A program made the position numbers and the translations under genes. Below the pieces are notes generated by a model, which had not been told where the DNA came from, did not search any database, and was given only the letters and a program-made list of their open reading frames with translations. This document shows positions 1 to 9,530 of a stretch of DNA of 64,000 bases, piece after piece. This stretch comes from Hymenobacter gummosus (GTDB taxonomy: Bacteria > Bacteroidota > Bacteroidia > Cytophagales > Hymenobacteraceae): assembly GCF_003970915.1 (NCBI RefSeq), contig NZ_RXOF01000001.1:713144-777143 (forward strand), written 5' to 3'. Every line of letters begins with the position of its first letter. Position 1 is the first letter of the stretch.

Positions 1-46
1 TGGCCCCGCTTTTATCGGCTCCTCCGGTAGTGGTTGGCGGGGGCCA
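1..46. terminator. Possible hairpin at left edge
   Basis: Positions 1-9 and 37-46 are near-complementary (TGGCCCCGC against GCGGGGGCCA, one unpaired base). It may be a terminator of a gene left of the window. The rest of 47-164 shows nothing recognisable. Confidence 0.3.
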
Positions 47-164
47 GCAGGGTACACCTTCCTGAACCCCTTAATAATTGCCATCAATAGGCCCTACACA
101 AGTCGGTTCTTACCTCACTTCAAAACCATCTAACAACTTCGGTGAGCCGCCATTATTTGACAAA

Positions 165-1016
165 TTAAAGAGATATCAATACATCTCTCACTTTTTGCAT
201 CAGCCACATAGGTGTGCTTGTAGCACCACAGATTCCGACAGTTTGGTTTGCGCCGAACCACTCAACCTGGATTGCTTGTGGCTCGGAAACGAAATGGCTA
301 TTGGTATTTGCAGATTTGCACACCTCATAAAGCGTCCGACCATTCGAACTTTTGCTACCGGCCACGAACACCACTTGATCATGTTGAGTAGCGAAGTGGT
401 GGAGTGACTGATCACGGTTACTCACTTGGCGGCAAATAGTATCATGCGCATCGATGCTGAACCCCATTTTTACCAAGGACTGTCGCAGTTGGTAAAACTT
501 CTCTGCGCTTTGGGTCGTTTGGCTGTATATAGTAATGTGTTGAGGCAAGGGGTGCTTGAGCAGTTCCTCCAAGCTTTCGAACACCACAGCGTTGTGCTGG
601 GTCTGGCCAACTAACCCGAGTACCTCCGCATGCGTGGCCTTGCCGAAAATGAAGATACTGTTGCCTCGGTCGTAGCTGGATTTGATGCGATTTTGCAGTT
701 TCAACACCACTGGACAACTGGCATCTATCAAAGTCAAGTTATTAGCTAATGCTGTTCTATAGGTGCTGGGCGGTTCGCCGTGGGCGCGGATCAAAACCGC
801 TTCATCCCGCAGGTGATTTAACTTATCGTGATCGATTATACGCAGGCCTTTGTCTATCAGTCGCTGTACTTCCGCTTCATTGTGTACTATATCACCCAAA
901 CAATACAAATAGCTGCTCGCCTCGAGAAAAGACTCCGCCATCTGAACCGCATACACAACACCAAAGCAAAAGCCTGAGCCTGGGTCTATACGGACTTGCA
1001 AGGACAGTGTCGCCAT
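165..1016 (-). CDS. ispH: 4-hydroxy-3-methylbut-2-enyl diphosphate reductase (IspH/LytB)
   Basis: This is the last enzyme of the MEP pathway. It reduces HMBPP to IPP and DMAPP with a 4Fe-4S cluster in the cytoplasm. The 283 residues match the family length. The three cluster cysteines are C17 (in GFCFGV), C101 (in DASCPVV) and C195 (in DTICRQVSNR). The substrate-pocket His and Glu are present at H129/E131, but the usual GKHGHAEV reads GKATHAEV here. The GSKSSN motif near residue 220 is also present. It lies in lower-GC sequence near a lycopene cyclase and a RoxA-like cytochrome, so it may be an extra copy that boosts isoprenoid flux. Whether a second ispH exists elsewhere in the genome cannot be seen. 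Confidence 0.93.
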   Translation of the reverse strand: MATLSLQVRIDPGSGFCFGVVYAVQMAESFLEASSYLYCLGDIVHNEAEVQRLIDKGLRIIDHDKLNHLRDEAVLIRAHGEPPSTYRTALANNLTLIDASCPVVLKLQNRIKSSYDRGNSIFIFGKATHAEVLGLVGQTQHNAVVFESLEELLKHPLPQHITIYSQTTQSAEKFYQLRQSLVKMGFSIDAHDTICRQVSNRDQSLHHFATQHDQVVFVAGSKSSNGRTLYEVCKSANTNSHFVSEPQAIQVEWFGANQTVGICGATSTPMWLMQKVRDVLISL

Positions 1017-1077
1017 ACATGTGCAAATTCAAAGATATATTCAATTATAAGGTATGCTGAGTTGATAACTAAATGAT

Positions 1078-2116
1078 TGGGCGGTGTTCTAAGTGTATAG
1101 TCCCAGAGTGAGCTGGGGCGGGTCGCGAGTGAAGGTAGCTGGGTTTTTCTGGTGCTGAGCACAGATGAACTCGTGCAGGGTAAGGCCGCGCAATGTTTTT
1201 AGGCGTTTGGCGTGGTTGCAAGCCAACAGGAAGGCCTGCAGGTGCTCGTTTAACTGGGCGGTAGTTTCGTAGTGGTAGAGCAGCACGGTCGCTTCTTTGC
1301 GGGTGCGGTTCATGCGTTCGACCTGGCCGTTGGTCCTCGGGTGGGCCGGCTTGGTGAAGTAGAGTTCGATGCCGTGCGCGTCGTAGGTGCGGCCGAAGGT
1401 GTAGCGGCCGGCAGGGGGTTGACGGCGCATATTGCCGAACTGAGTGCCGTTGTCGGTGAGCACCCTGTGCATCTGATAAGGCACCGCCGCCAGCACCCGG
1501 CGCAGGAACTCGGCGGCCAGCATCTTGACGGCGCGGGGCTGCAGTTCGGCAAGGGCCACCAAGATGCTGGTGCGGTCGATGGGCACAAACAGGTACACGC
1601 GGCCTTGCTCGGTGTGCACTTAGGCGAAATCTACGTGCAGGTAGACGATAGGATACGCCTTGGATTTTTTCCTCAGACGGCTCTTTCCGTCCGCGCTCAG
1701 AGGCAAGCAGCTGATGCCGTGGCGCTGGAACAGCCGGTGCAAGGCCGAGCGGTTCAGGCGCGGATCGTGGCCGGCAGCGCGTAAAGGCAATCGTCCAGCG
1801 GCAAGAACGTGTGCTGACGAAAGGGTACGGCAATGGCCTATTGTTTCTGGCTTAGCACCGTCAAGGCGGGCGTAGGCCTCACCACCGCATCTCGCGAGGC
1901 GGTGCGCTTGCGCCACTTGGCCACCGTTTTGGGATTGATGCCGTGGCGCCGCACTAGGCTTTGGTATCTTTCCGAACTACGCAAGATAGCGGCCCGGATT
2001 GCCGCCGCCCGAGCGGGCGCTGCCGTGGAGTACTTGTCCCATAAGGCGATGCGAAAGGTGACGCCGAAAGATATACTACCACGCTCCGCGACTATACACC
2101 TAGCTAGACCACCTCA
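1078..2116 (-). mobile_element. Degenerate IS481-family insertion sequence
   Basis: About 1.04 kb is bounded by inverted ends. Both ends share TGTATAGTC, preceded by CTAAG (left, near 1089) and by CTAGG (right, reverse strand, near 2097). Weaker similarity extends outward to about 1078 and 2116. Between them lies a single broken transposase reading frame. No clear target duplication is visible, so the exact ends are approximate. The element is not expected to move on its own. Confidence 0.75.
1089..2042 (-). pseudogene. IS481-type DDE transposase, disrupted
   Basis: Reading the minus strand from the ATG at 2042, IS481 transposase homology continues across three frames. There is a frameshift near 2010, after the N-terminal GQVLHGSA motif. 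A TAG follows at 1838-1840, just before the segment that ends in PLDDCLYALPATI. A one-base deletion near 1760 comes next, and then a TAA at 1620-1622 where a GAA (Glu) is expected in DFAEVHTEQG. The rve catalytic core after that stop is otherwise well kept, with TDNGTQFGN and NGQVERMNR. Four lesions make it clearly dead. Confidence 0.85.
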
Positions 2117-2344
2117 TTTTTACCGGAAACTGTCCGAATCGTGTGCTATCGTGCTGCTGGAGAACTAACATGCTTCGCGTCAGCTTGCCTGAGAGGTCAC
2201 AACCACAGGGTGTAGTCCCAAAGATGCGAGGGGCCTCACATCGAACCCTGTTTCTCTCTACATTTACATCAATGGACTCCTGACATCCTCATCTCGTCCG
2301 GACGGTCCCTACCTAATTTATCGTCAAAGCACTCATTCTGGAAT

Positions 2345-2818
2345 ATGAAACTGTTGCTATTGCTGCTGGGGGCTGCGCTATGCATGGGGGCAGAATACAT
2401 TGATAAGACCGCGACATCCAGGGTTGCTAATGCGCCCTTGACTATTACGGTAACCGGTATAAAACCCAATCATGGGAAAGTACTGGTGGCTGTCCTGGAC
2501 CGCAATGAATTTGTGGACGCCGGAAGCAAGGTGCCTAAATATTACCGATTGCTTGATGGCAAAACGATGGAAGAACGGGCAGTATTTGAAAATCTGCCCT
2601 ATGGCGAGTACGCCATCGGTTGTTATCAGGATGTTAACGGCAATTTGCTACTGGATAAAAACTTGGCAGGCATACCTGTGGAGGATTTTGCTTTTTCCAA
2701 TAATCCTTCCGCAAAGTGGAAGAAACCAACTTACGATCAATCAAAAATCGCTTATAGTAACTCGCATCACTATTTCCCCATCGTTATCAAGCCTTGGATC
2801 AAGTATTGGAACGAGTAA
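2345..2818 (+). CDS. DUF2141 domain secreted protein
   Basis: A 157-residue protein with a short hydrophobic N-terminus (signal peptide, about residues 1-16), then a beta-rich DUF2141 domain. Recognisable parts are GKVLVAVLDRNEF near residue 44, FENLPYGEYAIGCYQDVNGN near 80-100, and a conserved C-terminal FPIVIKPW. The function of the family is unknown; members are exported and often sit near carotenoid genes in Bacteroidota (from memory). It lies 21 bp upstream of the flavin monooxygenase and is probably cotranscribed with it and the dihaem cytochrome. Confidence 0.8.
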   Translation: MKLLLLLLGAALCMGAEYIDKTATSRVANAPLTITVTGIKPNHGKVLVAVLDRNEFVDAGSKVPKYYRLLDGKTMEERAVFENLPYGEYAIGCYQDVNGNLLLDKNLAGIPVEDFAFSNNPSAKWKKPTYDQSKIAYSNSHHYFPIVIKPWIKYWNE

Positions 2819-2839
2819 ACTTCAGCCAAACCTTCATGT

Positions 2840-4195
2840 ATGAACCAAGACACTAAGAAGCAGGAAAAACGTGTGGCTGTGATTGGCGCAGGTATTACTG
2901 GCCTTTCCAACGCCGTGCATTTGCTTAAATCGGGTTATGCCGTTAAGGTGTATGAAAAGCAATCGGCGCCGGGTGGGGTATGGAACAACTTGTCAAATTC
3001 CGGTTCGTACCTGCAAACCAATTCCTTGCATTATCACTTCGCTAGTGGCGTTCGTTGGAAAAGCAAGCATCCAGACCGCGCGGAGATACGACAGCAAATA
3101 GCTAAGGTATGTGCTTCGTTGCCAGCTGGAGTAGTTGAGTTTGATACCCCGGTGGAACGGGTGCGTTTTGACGCAGATCAAGTACAGGTTACGGTTCAAG
3201 GACGCGAGGAAACCTTTGACGGCATTATCGTAGCTACTGGCCTTCACCAAGCGCCGTTTACCCCACCTGAATACCGCAGCTTCGGTGGTGAGGTTAAGCA
3301 TTTTGTGGAACTGGATACAATCCAGGACCTAGATCAGAAAAAGGTTGTCGTTGTCGGATGCGGACCTAGTGCCATGGAAGCCTTGCGTTCATTGAGTTCT
3401 AGCGCGAAGCAAATTCACTTAGTTTGCGACAAACCTAGATGGATTTATCCTTCTATTTTTTTATACAATTTGCTCATATTCATGCCCTGGTCGAGGCCAA
3501 ATCAGTGGCTTGACCGAAGAATACACAAAGTTCTGAGCAAGCATTATCACAAATTCGGCTTGCAGCACATGATGCCGGCGACCAGTCCGGTACGGACAAA
3601 CCCGGGATCCATCTGGAAAGAATTCTTTCCCAACTCGAAGCAGTCCCATGTTCACCTGCATTCGCACGCCAAGATCAGCGGCTTTGATGGCCGCCGAATA
3701 ATGTTTGCTGACGGAAGAAGTATTTCCGACGTGGATGTGCTTGTGGCTTGCACCGGCTGGCAACCGTTGGAATTCCCTTTCTTTGATCCCGGGCTAGCGG
3801 AGGTTGTCCAATTTCACGTAACGAAAGTTGGCTACTTGTATTTACACGAGGTAGTGCCAGGTTACCCGAGGATGGTCCTTGCCAACTACAAAAGCGGCAT
3901 TGGATCCACCGGACTAGCCCCCTTCATTAGTTCCATATTGCTGCAGAACGCGCTGGAGCAAGCCAGCATTTATCCCAGCAAAATCCAGCAAGAAAGTTGG
4001 ATTGCGCAGGAAAAACTAAGGTGGGCCAGTGCCCCATTGGTATTTCAAACGATAAACGTGTTCGAGTCGTTTGTACAGACCTTTCTGTTTTTTTCTCATC
4101 CGCGCCGAATTTTCTGGTTTCTACGCAAAATGTCCTTGCGCTATATTGGCAAGCTCCCTTCCCGCTTTAATTACCGGCCTGAGACCAGTGTATGA
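2840..4195 (+). CDS. FAD-dependent class B flavin monooxygenase-like protein
   Basis: A 451-residue flavoprotein. The FAD Rossmann motif GAGITG is at residues 16-21, followed by GGVWNN at 45-50. An FxGxxxH fingerprint (F148, G150, H154), typical of FMO/Baeyer-Villiger enzymes, precedes a second nucleotide-binding motif GCGPSA at 173-178 for NADPH. The ATG motif is at 132-134. The C-terminus has a hydrophobic FFSHPRRIFWF stretch that may touch the membrane. Its stop overlaps the start of the dihaem cytochrome gene (ATGA at 4192-4195), so the two are translationally coupled. The substrate is unknown. The context with ispH and a lycopene cyclase suggests a hydrophobic isoprenoid or carotenoid. 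Confidence 0.82.
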   Translation: MNQDTKKQEKRVAVIGAGITGLSNAVHLLKSGYAVKVYEKQSAPGGVWNNLSNSGSYLQTNSLHYHFASGVRWKSKHPDRAEIRQQIAKVCASLPAGVVEFDTPVERVRFDADQVQVTVQGREETFDGIIVATGLHQAPFTPPEYRSFGGEVKHFVELDTIQDLDQKKVVVVGCGPSAMEALRSLSSSAKQIHLVCDKPRWIYPSIFLYNLLIFMPWSRPNQWLDRRIHKVLSKHYHKFGLQHMMPATSPVRTNPGSIWKEFFPNSKQSHVHLHSHAKISGFDGRRIMFADGRSISDVDVLVACTGWQPLEFPFFDPGLAEVVQFHVTKVGYLYLHEVVPGYPRMVLANYKSGIGSTGLAPFISSILLQNALEQASIYPSKIQQESWIAQEKLRWASAPLVFQTINVFESFVQTFLFFSHPRRIFWFLRKMSLRYIGKLPSRFNYRPETSV

Positions 4196-5613
4196 GAACG
4201 GCACACATGCGCTGCTTGGGCTTAGCATTGAGCCTGCTGTTTCTGCTGTATTCCTGCGTCCACCACAAGATCACCGACGCAGGTGTTGCCCGCGTTCCTC
4301 AGCGCGCAAACAACGCATCGAGTAAAGAAGCCAGGGGTTTTTTGTACCTGACAGAAGGCAACTACCATGGAACTGGCATCCCCCACTACTCGCTTTTCGT
4401 CCGTAAAATTACCAAGCGCAATACGCTACTGGCTCCTTTGCCGGACAGCTTAGCGCCAACCCAAAGGAGCCTAAGCACCAAGGTGCCTTTTGGGTATTCC
4501 GCCGTTCAATCCATCCAAGGCTCGGTTATAATCAACGCTAATTGCTTCAGTTGCCACGCTGGCCACGTAGCTGGCCAGTTTGTTCTGGGGTTAGGTACGA
4601 CAAACTCCATTTACCAAAAAGGCCAGCATGTGCAAGCTTTGATGCTGGACCAGGTGGTCAAAACCATGTACTCGCGAAACAGCCGGGAACGAAAGGCCTT
4701 CGGCCATTTTGGTGATTACTTCAAGCAAGTGTCCAAAACCACGCACACGCCCAACCCTTTTGTTAACCCTGCTTTTAGATTGGAAGAAACTTGTATCAAT
4801 CATCGAGATCCAGTTGACTTATCATATAAGCCACGCGAGAATTTTCCCATGACCAAGCAAGTGTACGCTTCTGATATACCTCCATTATGGCATGTCAGAA
4901 AAAAGCGGACATTGTACTATAATGGGATGGGCAACGGTGACAAAAGCAAGCTGTTGATGCAAATAACGGCGATGGGAATCACCGACACGCTAATGGCGCG
5001 CGACGTACAACGCCACTTTGGCGACGTGGTTGCGTGGATTGAATCGCTGCGGCCTCCCAAATACCCACGTACCGTCGATCAAGGTTTGGCGGGGCGTGGC
5101 GCTATCACCTTCGCCCAGAAGTGCAGCGGGTGCCACGGCACGTACGGCGTCCAGGAATCATACCCCAATAAAATTGTTGCGCTTGAAACACTTAAAACCG
5201 ACCCTTATTACGCCCGGTATTTCTTCCGTAACTCTGGGTTGGCGAGCTGGTACAACAGCAGCTGGTTTGCTACATCTTCCCCGCACTCCAGCTTGGTGCC
5301 TATTGAGGGATATCAGGCTCCTCCCCTAGACGGAGTTTGGGCCACGGCGCCATACCTACACAATGGCTCCGTTCCAACTTTGAAAGCTTTGCTAAATAGT
5401 AAGCTAAGACCTCTGCGGTGGGAATATACTAATGGTTACAATTTTGAGGAAGTTGGCTTAGCAAACCGGCCCAGTCATGCCAAGAACCTGCGTCCGAACA
5501 AGCAAACATACGACGCCAGCATCGAAGGCTATGGCAACTACGGGCACAGTTTTAGTGACATGCTGACGGAACAACAACGCAGCGAACTACTGGAGTATTT
5601 GAAGACCCTATAG
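4192..5613 (+). CDS. RoxA-like dihaem c-type cytochrome lipoprotein
   Basis: A 473-residue exported protein with a lipobox ending at C22 (LLYSC). It has two haem c motifs, CFSCH at 118-122 and CSGCH at 311-315. Between them lies SDIPPLWHVRKK followed by LYYNGMGNGDK; after the second haem comes LDGVWATAPYLHNGSVPTL. These segments are hallmarks of the RoxA/RoxB rubber-oxygenase-like dihaem family, which is related to bacterial dihaem peroxidases. RoxA cleaves polyisoprene with O2. This protein is about 25% shorter than RoxA, so activity is not established. It is coupled to the monooxygenase upstream and probably faces the periplasm or OM lumen. Confidence 0.8.
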   Translation: MRTAHMRCLGLALSLLFLLYSCVHHKITDAGVARVPQRANNASSKEARGFLYLTEGNYHGTGIPHYSLFVRKITKRNTLLAPLPDSLAPTQRSLSTKVPFGYSAVQSIQGSVIINANCFSCHAGHVAGQFVLGLGTTNSIYQKGQHVQALMLDQVVKTMYSRNSRERKAFGHFGDYFKQVSKTTHTPNPFVNPAFRLEETCINHRDPVDLSYKPRENFPMTKQVYASDIPPLWHVRKKRTLYYNGMGNGDKSKLLMQITAMGITDTLMARDVQRHFGDVVAWIESLRPPKYPRTVDQGLAGRGAITFAQKCSGCHGTYGVQESYPNKIVALETLKTDPYYARYFFRNSGLASWYNSSWFATSSPHSSLVPIEGYQAPPLDGVWATAPYLHNGSVPTLKALLNSKLRPLRWEYTNGYNFEEVGLANRPSHAKNLRPNKQTYDASIEGYGNYGHSFSDMLTEQQRSELLEYLKTL

Positions 5614-5638
5614 TCTTCTTTCCTTCTGCATGTGCGAC

Positions 5639-5674
5639 GCGGCCCGACCAGTGTATTGCCACTCTTCGGGCCGC
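5639..5674 (+). terminator. Hairpin after dihaem cytochrome gene
   Basis: A nine-base perfect stem, GCGGCCCGA (5639-5647) with TCGGGCCGC (5666-5674), 18-base loop, no clear T-run. It may end the 2345-5613 operon before the lycopene cyclase. Confidence 0.45.
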
Positions 5675-5807
5675 ACCGGTCTGTTCATGCTGGTGAATCA
5701 ACGCCCTAAGTTCCTATGCGTACAACTAAACTTGGGACGCGCTGTTGTCATCTTCCACAAGGTCCAGCAGCCGGCGTTGGCCATCAACTAGTAGTTTTTT
5801 CGCGTAC

Positions 5808-6971
5808 ATGGAACATTACGACATCATCATTGCAGGCGGGGGCATGGCAGGGTTGAGCCTGGCGTTTTACCTGAGCCGTTCGCCTTTGCGCTCCCGTTCC
5901 ATCTTGCTAGTGGACCGCGAACGCAAAGAAAAGAATGACCGCACGTGGTGTTACTGGGAGCGTGGAGACGGCCCGTTTGAGGCCATTGTATACCGTAAAT
6001 GGAGGGCGATAGACTTTTACGGCACTAGCTTCTCAGGGTCACTAGACCTTGGCGACTACCAATACAAAATGCTCCGCGGGATAGATTTTTACCGATTTAT
6101 GCACGAGGAATTGCAGAAACTGCCGAATCTAGACGTGCGTTTCGGTGAAATTACCCATCTAGAAGATTTGGAACAGGGCGGCATGGTCGTAGTTGGGGGC
6201 AAGCCAATCGTAGCTCCTGTGGTGTTCGACAGCACGTACCGCTTGCCACAAAGTACGCCCCGCACCCATAATCTGCTGCAGCACTTCAAGGGCTGGGTCA
6301 TCACGACCGAGCGCGATTGTTTCGACCCCAACCGGCCGCGGGTGATGGACTTTCGGGTAGAACAGCAAGAAGATTGTCGCTTTCTGTACGTGCTGCCCTT
6401 CAACAAACGGCAGGCGTTGGTTGAGTACACCATTTTCAACGAGCAAGTGCTGGCCTCCGAAGCTTACGAGGATTCCCTGAGGCAGTACATTGACCGCTTC
6501 CTTGAGGCGGGCTCGTACCGCATTGAGGAAACCGAATTTGGCATTATTCCGATGTCGGATGTGGCCGTCTCAGAAAACCCGTCTCAACATATCGTGCGCA
6601 TCGGCACCTCCGGGGGCTACACCAAACCCTCTACCGGCTATACGTTTCAACGAACCCAACGGTATCTGCAAGAGCTGGTGGCCTCGATGGAAACCACCAA
6701 CCAAGTCCCCGTTCGCAAGCAGCCTGGATTCCCTAAATGGTTCAAACAAGCCCTCGACAGTGTACTACTCAACGTGTTGCAGAACAAGCGGCATCCGGCC
6801 GATGACGTGTTTACCAAGCTATTTCAACGCAACCCTCCAGAGCGGGTGTTTCGGTTCATGGACGAGGATACGTCTTTCTTAGAGGATCTACAGATCGTCA
6901 ATTCAATGCCGAAAGGGCCATTCGCAATGGCCGTATTTGACTTGATTCGCCAGCGGGCCCTGCATTTGTAA
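5808..6971 (+). CDS. crtY: Lycopene cyclase (CrtY type)
   Basis: A 387-residue FAD-dependent cyclase that forms beta-ionone rings on lycopene. The nucleotide-binding motif GGGMAG is at residues 10-15 after a short beta strand, and NDRTWCYWE at 43-51 is a strong lycopene-cyclase signature. The end of the protein, FRFMDEDTSFLEDLQIVNSMP, is also typical. I chose the ATG at 5808 because the FAD motif starts a few residues later; upstream in-frame codons encode an unlikely Ser/Arg-rich lead. No phytoene synthase or desaturase lies in the window, so the rest of the pathway is elsewhere. It converges on the TonB receptor. Confidence 0.9.
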   Translation: MEHYDIIIAGGGMAGLSLAFYLSRSPLRSRSILLVDRERKEKNDRTWCYWERGDGPFEAIVYRKWRAIDFYGTSFSGSLDLGDYQYKMLRGIDFYRFMHEELQKLPNLDVRFGEITHLEDLEQGGMVVVGGKPIVAPVVFDSTYRLPQSTPRTHNLLQHFKGWVITTERDCFDPNRPRVMDFRVEQQEDCRFLYVLPFNKRQALVEYTIFNEQVLASEAYEDSLRQYIDRFLEAGSYRIEETEFGIIPMSDVAVSENPSQHIVRIGTSGGYTKPSTGYTFQRTQRYLQELVASMETTNQVPVRKQPGFPKWFKQALDSVLLNVLQNKRHPADDVFTKLFQRNPPERVFRFMDEDTSFLEDLQIVNSMPKGPFAMAVFDLIRQRALHL

Positions 6972-7043
6972 ATCCCCCTCATGCGTACCTATTCAATCTT
7001 CGTGAACACAACACGAATGCACTGCCCAAGCGATGCGGTCTGG

Positions 7044-9530
7044 CTAAAACAGAAGCCGATATTGCGGGATGGGAAAGAAGCCGATTTGGTAATCAATGGT
7101 GTAGCGCCCCGTGCGCGGGTTAAAGCGTTCAAGGAATACGTTGTGCGTGTTCAATACATTCTGCAGATCAAGTGAGTACTCCTGAGTTATTCGGTTTCCG
7201 TTGCGGCGGTAAGAGAACTTGAGATCTGTGCGAAAATAGTTGGGTAATTGTCTGCTGAACGCTCTGGATTCGATGAATACTTGTTCACCCAACAACCGCG
7301 AGCGGGCCTCATCCACCGGGGTGGTATACCTGCCTCCCGCAGCAGTGAGTTTCCAATCGATGTTAACTACATTGCTTTTGCGGCCAACCTTAATCTCCGC
7401 TCCTGCCAGCACGTTGATTACGTAGCGCCCGTTGAACGTGGTATTGCGCCAGATACGATCCGAACCGCGGTACTTTGAGTCAAACAGTGAAACCGTCGAA
7501 AGCACGTAATAGCCCCTGTTGAAAAACTTTTCGCAAGTAATCTCCAGACCATAATTCCGACCGCTGCCCCGATTGACTAAGCTATCGACATCGGGGAATT
7601 CGAATCCGGCACCAGCGTTCAGCAGGGAAAAAGAAGAAGGACGCTGTTCTACGCCTGCCTTTCGCAATTGCTGATAGTATGCTTCGGCTTTCAAATGCCA
7701 GTCGGAGTTGAATAAGTAGTCATAGCTTATAACGTAGTGTTTACTGCGCGTGAAATCAAGCGTCTTGTTTGTGAACCTTATTGCTCCGGAGGCCGTGTGC
7801 GTTTCCGTGTAGTACACTTGCAACGGCTGCAGTTGGCTATGTGCCCCAAACGCAAGGCCGATCTGTTGCCGCGGCGTCAGGAATACCTTAGCTCCTATTC
7901 TAGGTTCGATTACATAACGCCTGCTTGCCGTGAAGAAGGCACCTGCCAATCCCGCGTTGATTTTGATGTCATCCGAAAGCTTGTATTGCCATTGGCTGTA
8001 CCCTTGCAGCAACGTTGGCCGGCCGGACGATTGGCGCGCGCGGTTCGGCCCCCCGCCCGGCGTCAGGCGGGTACGGTGCAGCCCAAAGTCATAGATGTCG
8101 CTCATGGCCCCAAGAACGGATGTGATCCGGGAGGAGAAACGGTGATTCAATAGCGCGTGCACGGAATACTTATCAACCAAGAAGTCGCTTTCCTCTTGGC
8201 GGATGGGCAGCCGCGTCACCGTGCTCAGCGAATCATTCACGAACTGCTCGCGCGTCCGCGACGCCGCAACGGATACCTTACCAAAGGTCTTTTCGCTCAG
8301 TTGATGCTGGTAGGAGGCCCCCGAAACAGCTGTGAGATATTTGAAATAGGTATCCCGTGAGTCCGAACCGAAGTAATTGGCTTGCGTTGTATCTCGCTGA
8401 CTGCCTAGCAAATTGATGCGACTGACTCCTGCAAGCCCGAACACTGACCAAGCACCTTTTGCCGTTGGGAAATGCAGCCTGTAGTTGAGATCCTGGTATT
8501 TTGGGGTCCCCGTTCCTGTGCCGAACTCCAGTCCCAACGCTTGAAATGCACTTAAATTTGAGTAGCGGTAATGCACTAGAAAAGAACTGCGGCGCTGACT
8601 TGTCCATGGTCCTTCCGCTCCAAACTCGACCCCGTTGAAACCTATCTGCCCCAAGTATTCGTGCTGTTGGTTGTTGCCCTTGCGCATCTGCAGATCGAAT
8701 ACGCCGGCGACAGCATTACCGTACTGGGCTGGGAACGCTGCCGTCAAAAAATCCGATTTGTCCAGCACGTTGTAGTTCATCAAACTCACGGGGCCGCCCG
8801 TGGCTCCTAAAGCCCCGAAATGATTGGGGTTGGGAATGTTGATTCCGTCCAGACGCCAAAGTAGACCAACGGGCGAATTGCCGCGAATGATGATGTCGTT
8901 GCGGGCATCGTTGGCGCCGCTGACCCCGGCGAAGTTGGTGGCCATGCGCGCCGGGTCGTTGCGGGACCCGGCAAAGCGACTGGTTTCCTCGACGTTGAAC
9001 GAACGAGCGCTTACGCTGGTCATGTCGTTGTTGGGCGTGGCCTTGTCCCGCCGGTGCACGACGCGGGCTTCGCCCAATTTGTACACTTGCTCGTCCAAGG
9101 ATACGTTCAAAATCGTTTCTTTCGCAGACGTCAACATGGTGTTGGCGATCGTTTGCTCTTTGTAGCCAAGTAAGCTAACCCGCACGGTTTGCCGGCCCAG
9201 CGCCACTCCTTCGAGCAAAAATGTGCCATCAGCACCGGTCACGGTTCCCAGAACGGGTTCAACGGAAACGACCACAACGGTGGCGCCCGGAAGAGGTGCC
9301 CGAGAGTCGACACTCACTACTGTGCCTCGTATGCGCTGGGTATGCTGAACGGTAGCAGCCCGCGACTCTGACAAGAGAAGCCGCGACAGGAGGATAGTTA
9401 ACAAAATGACGCGCATGCAGAGGACTAGGATGGCGTTGGCTCCACCACGCCGGGTCACGGTGGACCGGAGTCGAGCAGCATGAGTTTTACTACTCCAGAG
9501 TTGGATAGAAGGCACGTGCTTGGAAAACAA
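7044..9530 (-). CDS. TonB-dependent receptor-like outer-membrane protein
   Basis: An 828-residue protein. A carboxypeptidase-like regulatory domain (IRGTVVSVDSRAPLPGATV) follows the signal peptide. Then come a plug-like region (GNSPVGLLWRLDGINIPNPNHFG, with further Gly-rich plug segments) and a beta-barrel ending in an aromatic strand QYRLLF. The ATG at 9416 (signal peptide MRVILLTILL) is a better start than 9530, whose first 38 residues are basic and unlike a signal. No SusD partner is next to it. The substrate is unknown; convergent placement against the lycopene cyclase says little. The base composition matches the lower-GC accessory region. Confidence 0.85.
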   Translation of the reverse strand: MFSKHVPSIQLWSSKTHAARLRSTVTRRGGANAILVLCMRVILLTILLSRLLLSESRAATVQHTQRIRGTVVSVDSRAPLPGATVVVVSVEPVLGTVTGADGTFLLEGVALGRQTVRVSLLGYKEQTIANTMLTSAKETILNVSLDEQVYKLGEARVVHRRDKATPNNDMTSVSARSFNVEETSRFAGSRNDPARMATNFAGVSGANDARNDIIIRGNSPVGLLWRLDGINIPNPNHFGALGATGGPVSLMNYNVLDKSDFLTAAFPAQYGNAVAGVFDLQMRKGNNQQHEYLGQIGFNGVEFGAEGPWTSQRRSSFLVHYRYSNLSAFQALGLEFGTGTGTPKYQDLNYRLHFPTAKGAWSVFGLAGVSRINLLGSQRDTTQANYFGSDSRDTYFKYLTAVSGASYQHQLSEKTFGKVSVAASRTREQFVNDSLSTVTRLPIRQEESDFLVDKYSVHALLNHRFSSRITSVLGAMSDIYDFGLHRTRLTPGGGPNRARQSSGRPTLLQGYSQWQYKLSDDIKINAGLAGAFFTASRRYVIEPRIGAKVFLTPRQQIGLAFGAHSQLQPLQVYYTETHTASGAIRFTNKTLDFTRSKHYVISYDYLFNSDWHLKAEAYYQQLRKAGVEQRPSSFSLLNAGAGFEFPDVDSLVNRGSGRNYGLEITCEKFFNRGYYVLSTVSLFDSKYRGSDRIWRNTTFNGRYVINVLAGAEIKVGRKSNVVNIDWKLTAAGGRYTTPVDEARSRLLGEQVFIESRAFSRQLPNYFRTDLKFSYRRNGNRITQEYSLDLQNVLNTHNVFLERFNPRTGRYTIDYQIGFFPIPQYRLLF

